From: Streptomyces sp. CB02261
Lineage (GTDB): Bacteria; Actinomycetota; Actinomycetes; Streptomycetales; Streptomycetaceae
Length of the DNA: 64,000 bases
Reading direction: 5' to 3'
Assembly: GCF_001905665.1 (NCBI RefSeq)
Contig: NZ_LIVX01000002.1
Coordinates: forward strand, 817,420-881,419
The translations under genes were made by a program, and so were the position numbers. Positions within the stretch are counted from its first letter, which is position 1; each line of letters starts with the position of its first letter. A model generated the notes under the pieces. The model did no database searches, was not told the DNA's origin, and saw only the letters and a list, made by a program, of their open reading frames with translations. This document shows, one piece after another, positions 52,223 to 61,345 of the stretch.

Positions 52223-52345
52223 CGGGACTCCTACTGATGGACCTACGGAATCGTCGGCCCACGCTACCGGGTACGCCCGGGGCTCCGCACACACGTGTGA
52301 GCCCGGTAACACCGCCTTCTCCCACGGCACCGCCCCCACCTGGGA

Positions 52346-53728
52346 CTACGCCGCGTACAGCTCCATCCGCGCCCCGAACTCCCGTACCACCGGCTCCCCC
52401 GCGTACGGCTCCAGGCGCTCCCGCAGATCCTCCAGGTACTCGGAGCCCCGCGACGACCGCAGCGTGCTGAGGAGTTCGAGCGCCCGGGTCCCCGTGCGAC
52501 AGGCCTGCTCGACCTCCCGCTGCTGGACCTGCGCGGAGGCCAGCAGGGCCAGTCCGATCGCCCGCCGCCTCGCCCGCGTCGCCGGGTGCCCGGCGATCGA
52601 CTCCTCGGCCGCCCGTGCCGCCGCCTCCGCCTGCCCCAGGTCCCGGTGGCAGTGCGCCAGTTCGTCCGCCAGGTAGGCCTGGTCGAAGTGGGCGATCCAG
52701 GCCGGGTCGTCGCCCGCCTCCGGATCGGCCTGCTCCAGGGCCCCCACCGCGCGCCCGGCCGCCTCCTCGAAGGCGCGGACGTCCCCGAGGAGCGCGTGCC
52801 CGCGTGCCTCCGCCGCGAAGAACATCGCCTCCGCCCGCGGCGGCACCTTCCCCCGCGCGCCCTCCTGCGCGGCCCGCGCCAACTGGGCGATCTCCCGGGG
52901 GTTTCCGAGCTGCGCCGCGAGATGGCTCATCGAGGCGGCCAGCACGTACCCGCCGTAGCCCCGGTCGCCCGCGGCCTGCGCGAGCCTCAGTGCCTGGATG
53001 TAGTACCGCTGGGCGAGCCCCGGTTCACCGGTGTCCACCGCCATGTACCCGGCGAGCTCGGTGAGTCGGGCGACCGCCGCGAAGAGCTGCCTGCCGACCG
53101 CCTCCCGGTAGGAGCCGGACAGCATGCCCGAGACGACGCTGTTGAGGTAGTGGACGACCACCGGGCGCACGTGCCCGCTGCCGAACCGCCGGTCGAGGTC
53201 GACCAGCGCGGCCGTCATCTCCCGTACGGCCGCCACGTCCGCGACGCCGACGCGGGCCCCCGCCATCCGCGCCACGTGCGCGTCCGGACCGGTGATCAGC
53301 CAGTCCCTGCTGGGCTCGACGAGCGCGGACGAGGCGACCGTCGAGCCGGAGAGAAAGTCACGGCGGCCGACGTCGCTGCGCCACAGCTCGCAGACCTGCT
53401 CGATCGCCCCGGGCACGGTCGGCGCGAACTGGAGCCCCACACCGGCGGCGAGGTTGCGGCCGTTGGCCATGCCGACCTCGTCGATCGTGACCGTGCGGCC
53501 CAGCTTGCGGCCGAGCGCCTCGGCGATGATCCCCGGGGCGCGCCCGCGCGGCTGCTGCCCGCGCAGCCAGCGCGCCACCGACGTCTTGTCGTACCGCAGG
53601 TCGAGGCCGCGCTCCGCGCCGACCATGTTGACCCTGCGGGCGAGGCCGGCGTTGGAACAGGCCGCCTCCTGAATGAGCGCCTGGAGCCGTTCGTTGAGCT
53701 GACGCGGGACGAGTGGTCTGGCTGCCAT
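52346..53728 (-). CDS. Nsd-like regulator with N-terminal HTH and TPR-like repeats
   Basis: 460-residue cytoplasmic protein resembling the NsdA/NsdB family, TPR-containing regulators that repress development and antibiotic production in Streptomyces. Residues ~10-70 look like an XRE-type helix-turn-helix (SNAGLARRVNMV...TSVARWLRGQQPRG). A long alpha-helical repeat region follows (LTELAGYMAVDTGEPGLAQRYYIQALRLAQAAGDR). The ATG at 53728 lies behind GGGGG. The inverted repeat at 53752-53772 lies just upstream. Which paralogue it is cannot be decided here. Confidence 0.8.
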   Translation of the reverse strand: MAARPLVPRQLNERLQALIQEAACSNAGLARRVNMVGAERGLDLRYDKTSVARWLRGQQPRGRAPGIIAEALGRKLGRTVTIDEVGMANGRNLAAGVGLQFAPTVPGAIEQVCELWRSDVGRRDFLSGSTVASSALVEPSRDWLITGPDAHVARMAGARVGVADVAAVREMTAALVDLDRRFGSGHVRPVVVHYLNSVVSGMLSGSYREAVGRQLFAAVARLTELAGYMAVDTGEPGLAQRYYIQALRLAQAAGDRGYGGYVLAASMSHLAAQLGNPREIAQLARAAQEGARGKVPPRAEAMFFAAEARGHALLGDVRAFEEAAGRAVGALEQADPEAGDDPAWIAHFDQAYLADELAHCHRDLGQAEAAARAAEESIAGHPATRARRRAIGLALLASAQVQQREVEQACRTGTRALELLSTLRSSRGSEYLEDLRERLEPYAGEPVVREFGARMELYAA

Positions 53729-53751
53729 GAGAACCCCCTGAGGCCGTGCGG

Positions 53752-53772
53752 TGATCACAAGAGAAGTGATCA
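53752..53772. promoter_or_regulatory. Inverted repeat upstream of the Nsd-like gene
   Basis: TGATCAC and GTGATCA separated by seven bases, a perfect 7+7+7 palindrome located 24 bases before the start codon; a likely operator of unknown regulator. Confidence 0.5.
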
Positions 53773-53986
53773 ATGCCCGATGAATATCCGGTCAATGCCG
53801 ATGTGAACACGCGAAACCGGACACGTCGGCCGCGACCTCGCCACCGGCGCCCCCACCTCTGCGTACCCACCCCCGCTCCCCGGCTCCCCGCGCGCCCCCG
53901 CGCGTGCTCCGATGCGCCCCGCGTGCAGGATCGATGCCTCACACCGCTCGGCGTCCCGCCCGTAACCCCAGGTGGCGGGGGAAGTT

Positions 53987-54673
53987 GTGTTCACCGTGGA
54001 AGAGACCATCGGAGTCACGGAAGCCGCACAGATCCCCCAGCAGCGAGGCGAGCAGCTGCTGGACAGCGCCGTGCGGTACGCGGAAGAGCGGCACTGGGAC
54101 GTGTTTCCCGGGACCTGGCTGGAAGCCGTCGAGGGCAGGGAGCGCTGCTCCTGCGGCGCGGACGCGTGCGCCGTTCCCGGCGCCCACGCGGTCAGGCCCG
54201 ACTGGTCGACCCAGGCGACCGGCAGCGGGGTCGGCGCCCGCCGCATGTGGACGAAGCAGCCGAAGGCGTCGATCCTGCTGCCCACGGGCCGCACGTTCGA
54301 CGCGATCGAGGTGCCCGAGTCGGCCGGCTTCCTGGCGCTCGCCCGGATGGAGCGCATGGAGCTGACGCTCGGCCCGGTGACCTGCACCCCGGACCGCCGG
54401 ATGTACTTCTTCGTGCTGCCCGGCGCCGCCGCCAAGGTGCCGGACCTCGTCCGCAAGCTGGGCTGGGTCCCCGCCGCCATCGACCTCGTCACGCGCGGCG
54501 AGGGCCACTACGTGGCGGCTCCGCCCACCCGGGTCGGCGGCAGCGGCGCGGTGCAGTGGGCCCGGCGCCCCACCCCGGCGAACCGCTGGCTGCCCGACGC
54601 CGAGGAGCTGATCAGCGCCCTCGCGTACGCGTGCGGCCGGGAGGCCGCGGAGGCGCGAAGCCGCAAGGAGTGA
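53987..54673 (+). CDS. Bifunctional primase/polymerase (prim-pol) N-terminal domain protein
   Basis: About 228 residues. Its domain is recognised by LLDSAVRYAEERHWDVFPGTWLE, the Cys-rich RCSCGADACAVPGAHAVRPDW and RTFDAIEVPESAG, as in AEP/prim-pol-like proteins found without a helicase in many Streptomyces. The chromosomal copy is usually not part of a replication unit, so a regulatory or DNA-damage role is possible. GTG at 53987 is preferred, behind GGGGGAAG; a GTG five codons earlier is the alternative. Confidence 0.78.
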   Translation: MFTVEETIGVTEAAQIPQQRGEQLLDSAVRYAEERHWDVFPGTWLEAVEGRERCSCGADACAVPGAHAVRPDWSTQATGSGVGARRMWTKQPKASILLPTGRTFDAIEVPESAGFLALARMERMELTLGPVTCTPDRRMYFFVLPGAAAKVPDLVRKLGWVPAAIDLVTRGEGHYVAAPPTRVGGSGAVQWARRPTPANRWLPDAEELISALAYACGREAAEARSRKE

Positions 54674-54676
54674 CCC

Positions 54677-54710
54677 GGGCTCCTGGCCGGAACCCGTGGC
54701 CCAGGAGCCC
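54677..54710 (+). terminator. Terminator after the prim-pol gene
   Basis: GGGCTCCTGG (54677-54686) pairs with CCAGGAGCCC (54701-54710) across a 14-base loop, directly after the stop codon. Confidence 0.7.
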
Positions 54711-54791
54711 CGTTCCGACCCTGGGACCCCGGCGGGCCCGCCCTTAGGGTGGGGCCCGTACACACGGGGACGACCTAGGGGTTGACGGACC

Positions 54792-55637
54792 ATGCCTGAC
54801 CAGGCATCTGACAGAGCGTTCGACGCGGCGGGCGCCGCACCGGCGGACGGTGCGGCGCCCGCCGTGCGCGTCGAGGGCCTGTGGAAGCGATTCGGCCATC
54901 AGATCGCGGTGAACGGGATCGACCTGGTCCTGCCCGCGGGCCGGTTCATCGGGCTCGTCGGGCCCAACGGCGCCGGCAAGACCACCACCCTGTCGATGAT
55001 CACCGGACTGCTGCGCCCCGACCAGGGCCGCATCCTGGTCGCCGGGCACGACGTGTGGGCCGAACCGGAGTCGGTCGCCCAGGTCAAGGCACGGATCGGC
55101 ATCCTGCCGGAGGGCCTGCGGCTCTTCGAGCGTCTCTCTGGCCGTGAACTCCTCGCGTACAGCGGCCGGCTGCGGGGGCTGCCGGGCGCCGAGGTCGACA
55201 AGCGGGCCGCCCAGCTCCTCGACGTCCTCGACCTCACCGGTGCGCAGAACAAGCTGGTCGTGGACTACTCGACCGGTATGCGGAAGAAGATCGGGCTGGC
55301 GGCCGCGCTGCTCCACAACCCCGAGGTCCTCTTCCTCGACGAGCCCTTCGAGGGCGTCGACCCCGTCTCCGCGCAGACCATCCGCGGGGTCCTGGAGCGG
55401 TACACCGCCTCCGGTGCGACCGTCGTCTTCTCCAGCCACGTCATGGAGCTCGTCGAGTCGCTCTGCGACTGGGTCGCCGTGATGGCCGCGGGCCAGATCC
55501 GGGCCCAGGGGACGCTCGCCGAGGTACGGGGCGACGCCCCCTCGCTGCAGGCCGCGTTCCTCGAACTGGTCGGGGCGAACGGGCGCGAGGCCGCCGGGGA
55601 CTCGCTGGACTGGCTGGGCGGCGGGGCACAGCGATGA
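54792..55637 (+). CDS. ABC transporter ATP-binding protein
   Basis: 281-residue nucleotide-binding subunit. Walker A GPNGAGKTT (~58), Q-loop region, signature YSTGMRKK in place of the usual LSGGQ, Walker B VLFLDEPFEGVD and switch His in SSHVME. The 25 N-terminal residues are an unconserved extension. Its stop overlaps the permease gene (ATGA). The YSTGM-type signature is common in Streptomyces export and bacteriocin-type ABC systems. The substrate is unknown. Confidence 0.88.
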   Translation: MPDQASDRAFDAAGAAPADGAAPAVRVEGLWKRFGHQIAVNGIDLVLPAGRFIGLVGPNGAGKTTTLSMITGLLRPDQGRILVAGHDVWAEPESVAQVKARIGILPEGLRLFERLSGRELLAYSGRLRGLPGAEVDKRAAQLLDVLDLTGAQNKLVVDYSTGMRKKIGLAAALLHNPEVLFLDEPFEGVDPVSAQTIRGVLERYTASGATVVFSSHVMELVESLCDWVAVMAAGQIRAQGTLAEVRGDAPSLQAAFLELVGANGREAAGDSLDWLGGGAQR

Positions 55638-57271
55638 GCGCCGTGACGACCCCTGTCTCCACCGCCGGCCCCGTGCCGTCGCTCACGTCCGTCTTCGTAC
55701 GGCTCAAGCTGTCGCTGCTGAGGAACGGCCTGAAGCAGTCGGGCGGACGGACCGCCGCGTACATCGTCTCGATCGTCTTCGGGGTGCTCCTCGCCGCGGG
55801 GATGGTGCTGTCCTTCGTCCTGCTGCGGGGCAGCGCCGACGCCGGCACCATCGCGGTCCTGATGACGGGCGTGACCGCGCTGTCGTGGGCGGTGATGCCG
55901 CTGTTCGTGCCCGGCGGTGACGAGACCCTCGACCCGTCGCGGCTCGTGATGCTCCCGCTGCGGCCCCGGCCGCTGATCCGGGCCCTGCTCGTGGCCTCCC
56001 TGGTGGGCGTCGGGCCCGTCCTGACCCTGTTCCTGGCGTTCGGTGCGGCGCTGTCCGTCGCGCACGGCGCCGCCGGCACGGTCGCCGCCGTCCTCGCCGT
56101 CCCGCTGACGGTCGCCGTGTGCGTGGCCCTGTCCCGGGCCGTCGCCGCCGCCAACATCCGGCTCCTCACCTCCCGCAAGGGCCGAGACCTGGCGCTCCTC
56201 AGCGGTCTCGTCATCGCGGTCGGCATGCAGGTGGTCAACTTCGGCGCGCAGCGCCTCACCCGACCCGGCGGGCTGACCGCGCTCGAACCGGCGGCGGCCG
56301 TCGTCGACTGGCTGCCGCCGGCCGCCGCGATCGGCGCGGTCGACGCGGCGAGCGAGGGCGACTACGTGTCGGCGGCGGCCCGGCTGCTGCTGACCGCCGC
56401 CTCGCTGGTGGCGCTCGTGTACTGGTGGCAGCGGAGCCTGGTGCGGCTGATGACGGAGCCGGACGGTTCGACGATCGGCGCGGCGTCCGAGGCGGGCGTC
56501 CGTGAGAAGTCCGCCGGTTCGGGGCGGCTCGGCCGCATGCTGCCGGCGGGGCGGGACGGCGCCGTCATGGAACGCAGCCTGCGGTACATGTGGCGCGACC
56601 CCAAGACGAAGGCCTCGTGGGTGACCTCGCTCGCCCTCGGTCTGATCGTGCCCCTGTTCAACGCCTTCCAGGGCACGGGCTCGATCTACTGGGCCTGCTT
56701 CGCGTCCGGCATGCTCGGCATGCTGATGTACAACCAGTTCGGCCAGGACACCTCGGCGTTCTGGATGGTCGCCCAGACCCTCTCGACGACCGCCGACGCG
56801 TACGCCGAACTCCGCGCGCGTGCCCTGGCGCTGCTCGCCGTCACCCTGCCATACGCGACGCTCGTGACGGTGCTCACGACGGCCGTCCTCGGTGACTGGT
56901 CACGGCTCCCGGAGGCCTTGGGCCTGGCGTTCGCCCTGCTGGGCGCGATGCTGGCGACGGGCGCCGTGGCCTCGGCCCTCTTCCCGTACTCGATCCCGCA
57001 GGACAGCGGCTACAAGAACGTGGCGCCCGGGCAGGCGGGGCTCGCCTGGATCTCGATCCTCGGTGGCATGCTCACGGCCCCGCTGCTGTGCGCCCCGCTC
57101 ATCGGCGGGACGGTGTACCTGCATCTCTCCGACCAGCAGGCGCAGCTCTGGCTGCTGTTCCCGGCGGGGACGCTGTACGGCGCGTTCCTGGTGTGGGCCG
57201 GTCTGAAGCTGGCGGCTCCGCGCACGGCGCGGCGGCTGCCGGAGATCCTGGCGGCGGTGAGCAAGGGGTAG
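55634..57271 (+). CDS. ABC transporter permease
   Basis: 545-residue membrane protein with roughly ten to twelve hydrophobic segments, partner of the preceding ATPase by gene overlap and direction. It has the general layout of large ABC-2-like exporter permeases (SVLVRLKLSLLRNG-type opening helix, a cytoplasmic loop at ~270-310, then SLALGLIVPLFNAFQ). No specific substrate motif is seen. Confidence 0.82.
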   Translation: MSAVTTPVSTAGPVPSLTSVFVRLKLSLLRNGLKQSGGRTAAYIVSIVFGVLLAAGMVLSFVLLRGSADAGTIAVLMTGVTALSWAVMPLFVPGGDETLDPSRLVMLPLRPRPLIRALLVASLVGVGPVLTLFLAFGAALSVAHGAAGTVAAVLAVPLTVAVCVALSRAVAAANIRLLTSRKGRDLALLSGLVIAVGMQVVNFGAQRLTRPGGLTALEPAAAVVDWLPPAAAIGAVDAASEGDYVSAAARLLLTAASLVALVYWWQRSLVRLMTEPDGSTIGAASEAGVREKSAGSGRLGRMLPAGRDGAVMERSLRYMWRDPKTKASWVTSLALGLIVPLFNAFQGTGSIYWACFASGMLGMLMYNQFGQDTSAFWMVAQTLSTTADAYAELRARALALLAVTLPYATLVTVLTTAVLGDWSRLPEALGLAFALLGAMLATGAVASALFPYSIPQDSGYKNVAPGQAGLAWISILGGMLTAPLLCAPLIGGTVYLHLSDQQAQLWLLFPAGTLYGAFLVWAGLKLAAPRTARRLPEILAAVSKG

Positions 57272-57278
57272 GGGTGGG

Positions 57279-57308
57279 CGGCGGTGCGCACGCGCGTGCG
57301 TACCGCCG
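57279..57308. terminator. Bidirectional terminator hairpin
   Basis: CGGCGGT/ACCGCCG outer arms with CGCACG/CGTGCG inside, a nearly continuous palindrome between the convergent permease and DoxX genes. Confidence 0.75.
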
Positions 57309-57312
57309 CGCC

Positions 57313-57699
57313 TCAGCCGGTGAAGGACTCGGGGCCGAAGCGGCCCCACACCACGAAGGCGATCAGGACGATGTAGACGACGTCCACCCCCACGAGGTTG
57401 AGCTCGTTCCGCCGGATCCGGGTGATCGCCGCCCCCACCATGATGAGCAGCAGCCCGAGCGCGGCCACCGGCACCAGGCCCGGTGCGATGTCGAGCACGG
57501 CGGGCAGGACCAGGCCCATGGCGGCGAGGACCTCCAGGGCGCCGATGGCCTTGACGGACCCGGCGCCGAAGTCCTCGACCCACTGCCCGCTGGGCCCGGC
57601 GGCGGCGATCCTCGCCTTCGGCGTGACCACCTTGTAGCCGCCCCCGGCCAGGAAGGCGAGGGCGAGCAGTCCGGTGACGATCCACAGCGCGACGTTCAT
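57313..57699 (-). CDS. DoxX-family membrane protein
   Basis: 128-residue protein with four transmembrane segments (VALWIVTGLLALAFLAGGGYKV, IGALEVLAAMGLVLPAVLD, LVPVAALGLLLIMVGAAI, VVYIVLIAFVVWG). The first helix and GGGYKV-T are typical of small DoxX-like proteins. It follows the AhpD-like peroxidase gene by 62 bases in the same direction, so the pair may act together in oxidative stress; inference. Confidence 0.83.
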   Translation of the reverse strand: MNVALWIVTGLLALAFLAGGGYKVVTPKARIAAAGPSGQWVEDFGAGSVKAIGALEVLAAMGLVLPAVLDIAPGLVPVAALGLLLIMVGAAITRIRRNELNLVGVDVVYIVLIAFVVWGRFGPESFTG

Positions 57700-57761
57700 G
57701 GGACGTTCCTTTCGGGGAGGGGTGGTCGAGGCGGTGGCACGGGGTGGGGAGGCGGCCGCCG

Positions 57762-58232
57762 TCAGCCGAACTGGCCGGGCTGGTAGTCGCCGCCGGGCAT
57801 CTGGATCATGGTGTTGCCCCGGTTGAAGGCGTTGATGACGGCGATCGCGGCCACGAGGGCGGCGAGCTGCTCGTCGTCGTAGTGCTTGGCGGCGTTCGCC
57901 CAGGCCTCGTCCGTGACCCGGCCGCCGTCGGCGAGGCGGGTGCCCTGCTCGGTCAGTTCGAGGGCCGCCCGCTCGGCGTCGGTGAAGACGGTGGCCTCGC
58001 GCCAGGCCGCGACCATGTGCAGGCGCTGCTGGCTCTCACCCGCGGCGGCGGCGTCCTTGGTGTGCATGTCGAGGCAGAAGCCGCAGCCGTTGATCTGGCT
58101 CGCGCGGATCTTCACGAGCTCCTGGGTCGCGGCGGGCAGCGACGAGGTCTCGAGGGCCTTGCCGGCCGCGATGATGTGCTTCCAGACCTTGCCGGCGATC
58201 CGGCTGTCGAACATGTTCAGGCGAGCGCTCAT
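57762..58232 (-). CDS. Carboxymuconolactone decarboxylase/AhpD-like alkylhydroperoxidase
   Basis: 156-residue helical protein with the redox pair CxxC (ASQINGCGFCLDMHTKDA) and the nearby conserved His, as in AhpD-type peroxidases. The C-terminal NAFNRGNTMIQMPGG block fits the YciW/CMD subgroup. The ATG at 58232 has GAGGAAC upstream. It precedes the DoxX gene. Confidence 0.88.
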   Translation of the reverse strand: MSARLNMFDSRIAGKVWKHIIAAGKALETSSLPAATQELVKIRASQINGCGFCLDMHTKDAAAAGESQQRLHMVAAWREATVFTDAERAALELTEQGTRLADGGRVTDEAWANAAKHYDDEQLAALVAAIAVINAFNRGNTMIQMPGGDYQPGQFG

Positions 58233-58392
58233 GGCGTGTTCCTCCGTCGTGGTCGGTGACACACACAGGACGGAACGGGGTCGGCGCGATGTGACACGGA
58301 CGGATGTGACGTGCGTCTCGCGGTCCGTGGGGCCGGCTCCGCCTGCCGAATTCCCTTGCTCCGCCCGGCCGCTGCGTACGATCCTCGGCCGC

Positions 58393-58956
58393 ATGACGCA
58401 TCCTCCCGCCCTGCCGCAGCCCGTGCTCACCCTTGACGACGGCCTGACGCTGCGCGCGTTCGACGCCGAGGCGGACCTGCCGGAGTTCTTCCAGGTGATC
58501 GAGGAGTCCCTCGATCACCTGCGCCCGTGGATGCCGTGGGTCGCCGAGCACGGTCTCGACAGCACCACGCGCTTCCTGGCCGGCCGCGCCGAGCGGTGGG
58601 CGAGCGGGGAGGAGTACAGCTACGCGATCGTCCTCGACGGCGCCCTCGTGGGCTCGTGCGGGGTGATCCGGTACGCGGACGCTCCGGCGGGCACCCGCGA
58701 GGTCGGCTACTGGCTGCACCCCGCCGCCACCGGCCGTGGCGTCGCCACCCGGGCGGCCCGTGCCATGGTGGAGCAGGCCTTCCGGCTGCCCGGGGTCGAC
58801 CGCGTCGAGATCCACCACGATCCGGCGAACGTCACCAGCGGCGCCGTCCCCGCCCGCCTCGGCTTCACCCGGGGCAACCGCCACCCCTCCGAGGCCGTCG
58901 CCCCGGCGGAGACGGGGGAGATGCAGGTCTGGTACCTGCTGGCGCCGGGGTCGTAG
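58393..58956 (+). CDS. GNAT-family N-acetyltransferase (RimJ/RimL-like)
   Basis: 187-residue acetyltransferase. The acetyl-CoA motif A appears as GYWLHPAATGRGVATRAARAMV, with VDRVEIHHDPANVTSGAVPARLGF before the end, matching RimJ/RimL-type protein-alpha-N or amino-acid acetylases. The ATG at 58393 is inferred; the open frame continues upstream without similarity. Confidence 0.85.
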   Translation: MTHPPALPQPVLTLDDGLTLRAFDAEADLPEFFQVIEESLDHLRPWMPWVAEHGLDSTTRFLAGRAERWASGEEYSYAIVLDGALVGSCGVIRYADAPAGTREVGYWLHPAATGRGVATRAARAMVEQAFRLPGVDRVEIHHDPANVTSGAVPARLGFTRGNRHPSEAVAPAETGEMQVWYLLAPGS

Positions 58957-59010
58957 CCGCGGCGGAGAACGGCTAGGCGCGGGGAGGGACGGCGAACTAC
59001 TGTCGCGGGC

Positions 59011-59676
59011 ATGGTCGATCACGATGCCGACGCCCTCCGCGCCACCCGCGAGGGCTACGACGCCGCTGCCTCCACGTACGCCGACCTGTTCCGCGACACG
59101 CTGCGGGACAGGCCGCTGGACCGCGCGATCCTGGGCGCCTTCGCCGAGGCCGTACGGGCGGGTGGGGGCGGCCGGGTCGCGGACCTGGGGTGCGGGCCCG
59201 GGCACGTCACGGCGCATCTGGCCGGGCTGGGCCTCGACGCGTTCGGCGTGGACGCGTCTCCCGCGATGATCGCGCTGGCTCGCGAGGCCCATCCGGAGCT
59301 GCGGTTCGACGTGGGATCGATGGCCGCGTCGGACCTCGCCGACGGCGAGCTGGACGGCGTCCTCTCCCGCTGGTCCGTCATCCACACCCCGCCGAGCGGA
59401 CTCCCGGCGATCCTGGCGGAGTTCCACCGCGTCCTCGCGCCGGGCGGGCATCTGCTCATCGCCTTCTCGGCCACGGACGGTCCGTCCCGGCCGACGCAGA
59501 GCTTCGATCACAGTGTCGCCACGGCCTACCGCTGGTCGCCCGACCATCTGGCCGCCCTGCTGCGCGAGTCCGGCCTGGCCGAGGTCGCCCGACTGGTCCG
59601 TGAGCCGGAACCCACCGACCGACGCCAGTTCCAGGAGGTCCACCTGCTCGCGCGCAAGGCGCCGGACGGGGCCTGA
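59011..59676 (+). CDS. Class I SAM-dependent methyltransferase
   Basis: 221 residues; motif I is VADLGCGPGHVTAHL, followed by GVDASPAMIALAREAHPEL, the acidic motif II and the proline-rich post-II block HRVLAPGGHLLIAF. The substrate is unknown; it belongs to the wide methyltransferase_11/25 group. It is 54 bases behind the acetyltransferase gene and may be co-transcribed. A second methyltransferase lies at 60239. Confidence 0.87.
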   Translation: MVDHDADALRATREGYDAAASTYADLFRDTLRDRPLDRAILGAFAEAVRAGGGGRVADLGCGPGHVTAHLAGLGLDAFGVDASPAMIALAREAHPELRFDVGSMAASDLADGELDGVLSRWSVIHTPPSGLPAILAEFHRVLAPGGHLLIAFSATDGPSRPTQSFDHSVATAYRWSPDHLAALLRESGLAEVARLVREPEPTDRRQFQEVHLLARKAPDGA

Positions 59677-59689
59677 GGGTCCGCCGGGC

Positions 59690-60196
59690 CTAGTCGCCGG
59701 TCGTGCCGTCGAGCATCTCGCGCAGGATGTCCAGGTGGCCGTTGTGCCGGGCGGTCTCCTCGGTGAGGTGGAGGAGGATCCACCTCAGGTCGACGTGGAG
59801 TCCCCCGCGGACGGCCCGCTGGGCCGTGGTGTCCAGGTCGGTCTTGGCGACCAGTTCGCGGTAGCGGGCGCTCTGTTCGGCGTATTCGTCGAGCAGCTGG
59901 GTGAGCGGGAAGTCGACGGCGATACGCATCTCGCGGTCGGGGTCCTCCTCGGTCCAGGGGCCCTGGTCGTCCTCGCCGAGGAAGACCACCTGGAACCAGT
60001 AGTACTCGACCCAGCGGAGGTGGTTGACCAGGCCGCTCATGGTCATCAGCGGGGATCCCGGCAGGAGCGCCCTGCGGGCGTTCTCCGCGGAGACCCCGGC
60101 GCACTTGGCGCGGACGGTGTCGCGTGTGTAGTCGAGGAACGTGGTGAGCTGGGTGCGCTCGTCCCACGCGGGCGGTGTGTCGTCGATTCTGGTCAT
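59690..60196 (-). CDS. DinB/DUF664-family protein
   Basis: 168-residue four-helix bundle resembling mycothiol-dependent DinB proteins. The histidines LVNHLRWVEYYW, LLHLTEETARHNGHLDIL form the expected metal triad (His in the first and two in the last segment). Distinct from the DUF664 gene at 14444. Convergent on the methyltransferase with a 13-base gap. The substrate is unknown. Confidence 0.85.
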   Translation of the reverse strand: MTRIDDTPPAWDERTQLTTFLDYTRDTVRAKCAGVSAENARRALLPGSPLMTMSGLVNHLRWVEYYWFQVVFLGEDDQGPWTEEDPDREMRIAVDFPLTQLLDEYAEQSARYRELVAKTDLDTTAQRAVRGGLHVDLRWILLHLTEETARHNGHLDILREMLDGTTGD

Positions 60197-60238
60197 CGCG
60201 CGAAGCGTCCCCGATCACCGCGTGGGGTGTCGAGGCAT

Positions 60239-61003
60239 TTACCGGGGGGCCGGGTCCGCCTCGACGACGAAGAACAGGAAGCAGGGCTTGGTCGAGAGGT
60301 CGCGGAAGCCGTCGGGGAACAGCTCCGCGGCGGCCGGGTCGGGCTGCGGCTCGCTGAGGGTGGACAGCCGGAAGCCGGCGGTGGAGAAGGCGTCGAGCAT
60401 CGCGTGGAGCGGCTTGCGCCAGAACGTCATCGGGGCGGACAGGCCGCCGAAGGTCCAGTCGAAGCTGTAGCTGTTGGTGGCGAAGTAGTCGGGCCGGGGG
60501 TTCTGGATCCCGTAGGCCACGAAGGGGTGGTCCACCGACGCGATCAGCCGCCCGCCGGGCCTGAGCACGCGCCGCAGCTCGGCCAGGGCCGGGCCCCAGT
60601 CCTCCAGGTAGTGCAGCACGAGGGACGCGACCACGTCGTCGAACGTGCCGTCGGGGAAGGGCATGGGGTCGTTCAGGTCGGCCACGCGCAGGTCGACGCC
60701 GTCCCCGAGCCGCCGCCTGGCCAGCGCGAGCATGCCGGCGCTGGCGTCGATTCCGGTGACCACCGCGCCGCGCTCGCGCAGTGCGGCGGACAGCGGGCCC
60801 GAGCCGCAGCCGGCGTCCAGGATCCGGCGGCCGGTCACGTCTCCGGCGAGGGCCACCATGGCGGGCCGCGCGTAGTACGCGTTGATGAGGTTGTTCTCGG
60901 TGTCCGCCGCGTACGCCTCGGCGAAGCTGTCGTAGTCGTTCGCTCGGGCCGCGCGATCAGCGGGCTGGGCAGGGCTCTCCGTCACGTCGGTCACACGTTC
61001 CAT
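60239..61003 (-). CDS. Class I SAM-dependent methyltransferase
   Basis: 254 residues with motif I RILDAGCGSGPLSAAL, the acidic GIDASAGML, FPDGTFDDVVASLVLHYLEDW and the terminal RVLRPGGRLIASVDHPF. The C-terminal 60 residues carry an aromatic patch (SYSFDWTFGG) of the kind seen in methyltransferases acting on small molecules. The ATG at 61003 is preferred to a GTG two codons earlier. It faces left, in tandem with the DUF664 gene 42 bases away. Confidence 0.87.
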   Translation of the reverse strand: MERVTDVTESPAQPADRAARANDYDSFAEAYAADTENNLINAYYARPAMVALAGDVTGRRILDAGCGSGPLSAALRERGAVVTGIDASAGMLALARRRLGDGVDLRVADLNDPMPFPDGTFDDVVASLVLHYLEDWGPALAELRRVLRPGGRLIASVDHPFVAYGIQNPRPDYFATNSYSFDWTFGGLSAPMTFWRKPLHAMLDAFSTAGFRLSTLSEPQPDPAAAELFPDGFRDLSTKPCFLFFVVEADPAPR

Positions 61004-61012
61004 GGCCACAGC

Positions 61013-61336
61013 CTAGGACGTGCCACGGTGCACGCAGGGGGCGCCCATACCCCCTGCTTCCAGAGGGCGTTGACGGGTCGGGGAGGCGTCATGCGGGCGC
61101 CTGCGGTCGCGCTCCGGCCCCACGGCGGTCCCGAAGCAGGGGCCGAGGCGCCTGGTCTGGCGTGGATGAAGCACTCGGCTCCCGCTCCTCCTCACCTCCG
61201 GGCAGTTCGGGCACTTTCGAGTCGGTTTGCCGGGGGGGCGTCCCGCCATGTCGTCGGTGCCCGAGTCGAGGGTGAGCGCGTACGCCCCCGCGATCGCGGC
61301 GCAGCCGGCAAGAGCCGCGAGGGCGGTGCGCTCCAC
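61013..61336 (-). CDS. Possible small secreted or membrane protein, perhaps frameshifted
   Basis: GTG at 61336 opens 10 bases after the alpha/beta-hydrolase stop in the same direction. The frame begins with a short hydrophobic signal-like segment (TALAALAGCAAIAGAYALTL) then DSGTDDMAGRPP. In the frame as written, the rest is Arg/Pro-rich and unlike a protein. A one-base change in the seven-G tract at 61233-61239 would switch it to a hydrophilic, acidic frame (QTDSKVPELPGGEEEREPSA, ending 61089), which looks more natural. It is a weak candidate gene. Confidence 0.3.
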   Translation of the reverse strand: MERTALAALAGCAAIAGAYALTLDSGTDDMAGRPPGKPTRKCPNCPEVRRSGSRVLHPRQTRRLGPCFGTAVGPERDRRRPHDASPTRQRPLEAGGMGAPCVHRGTS

Positions 61337-61345
61337 GGTGGACGT

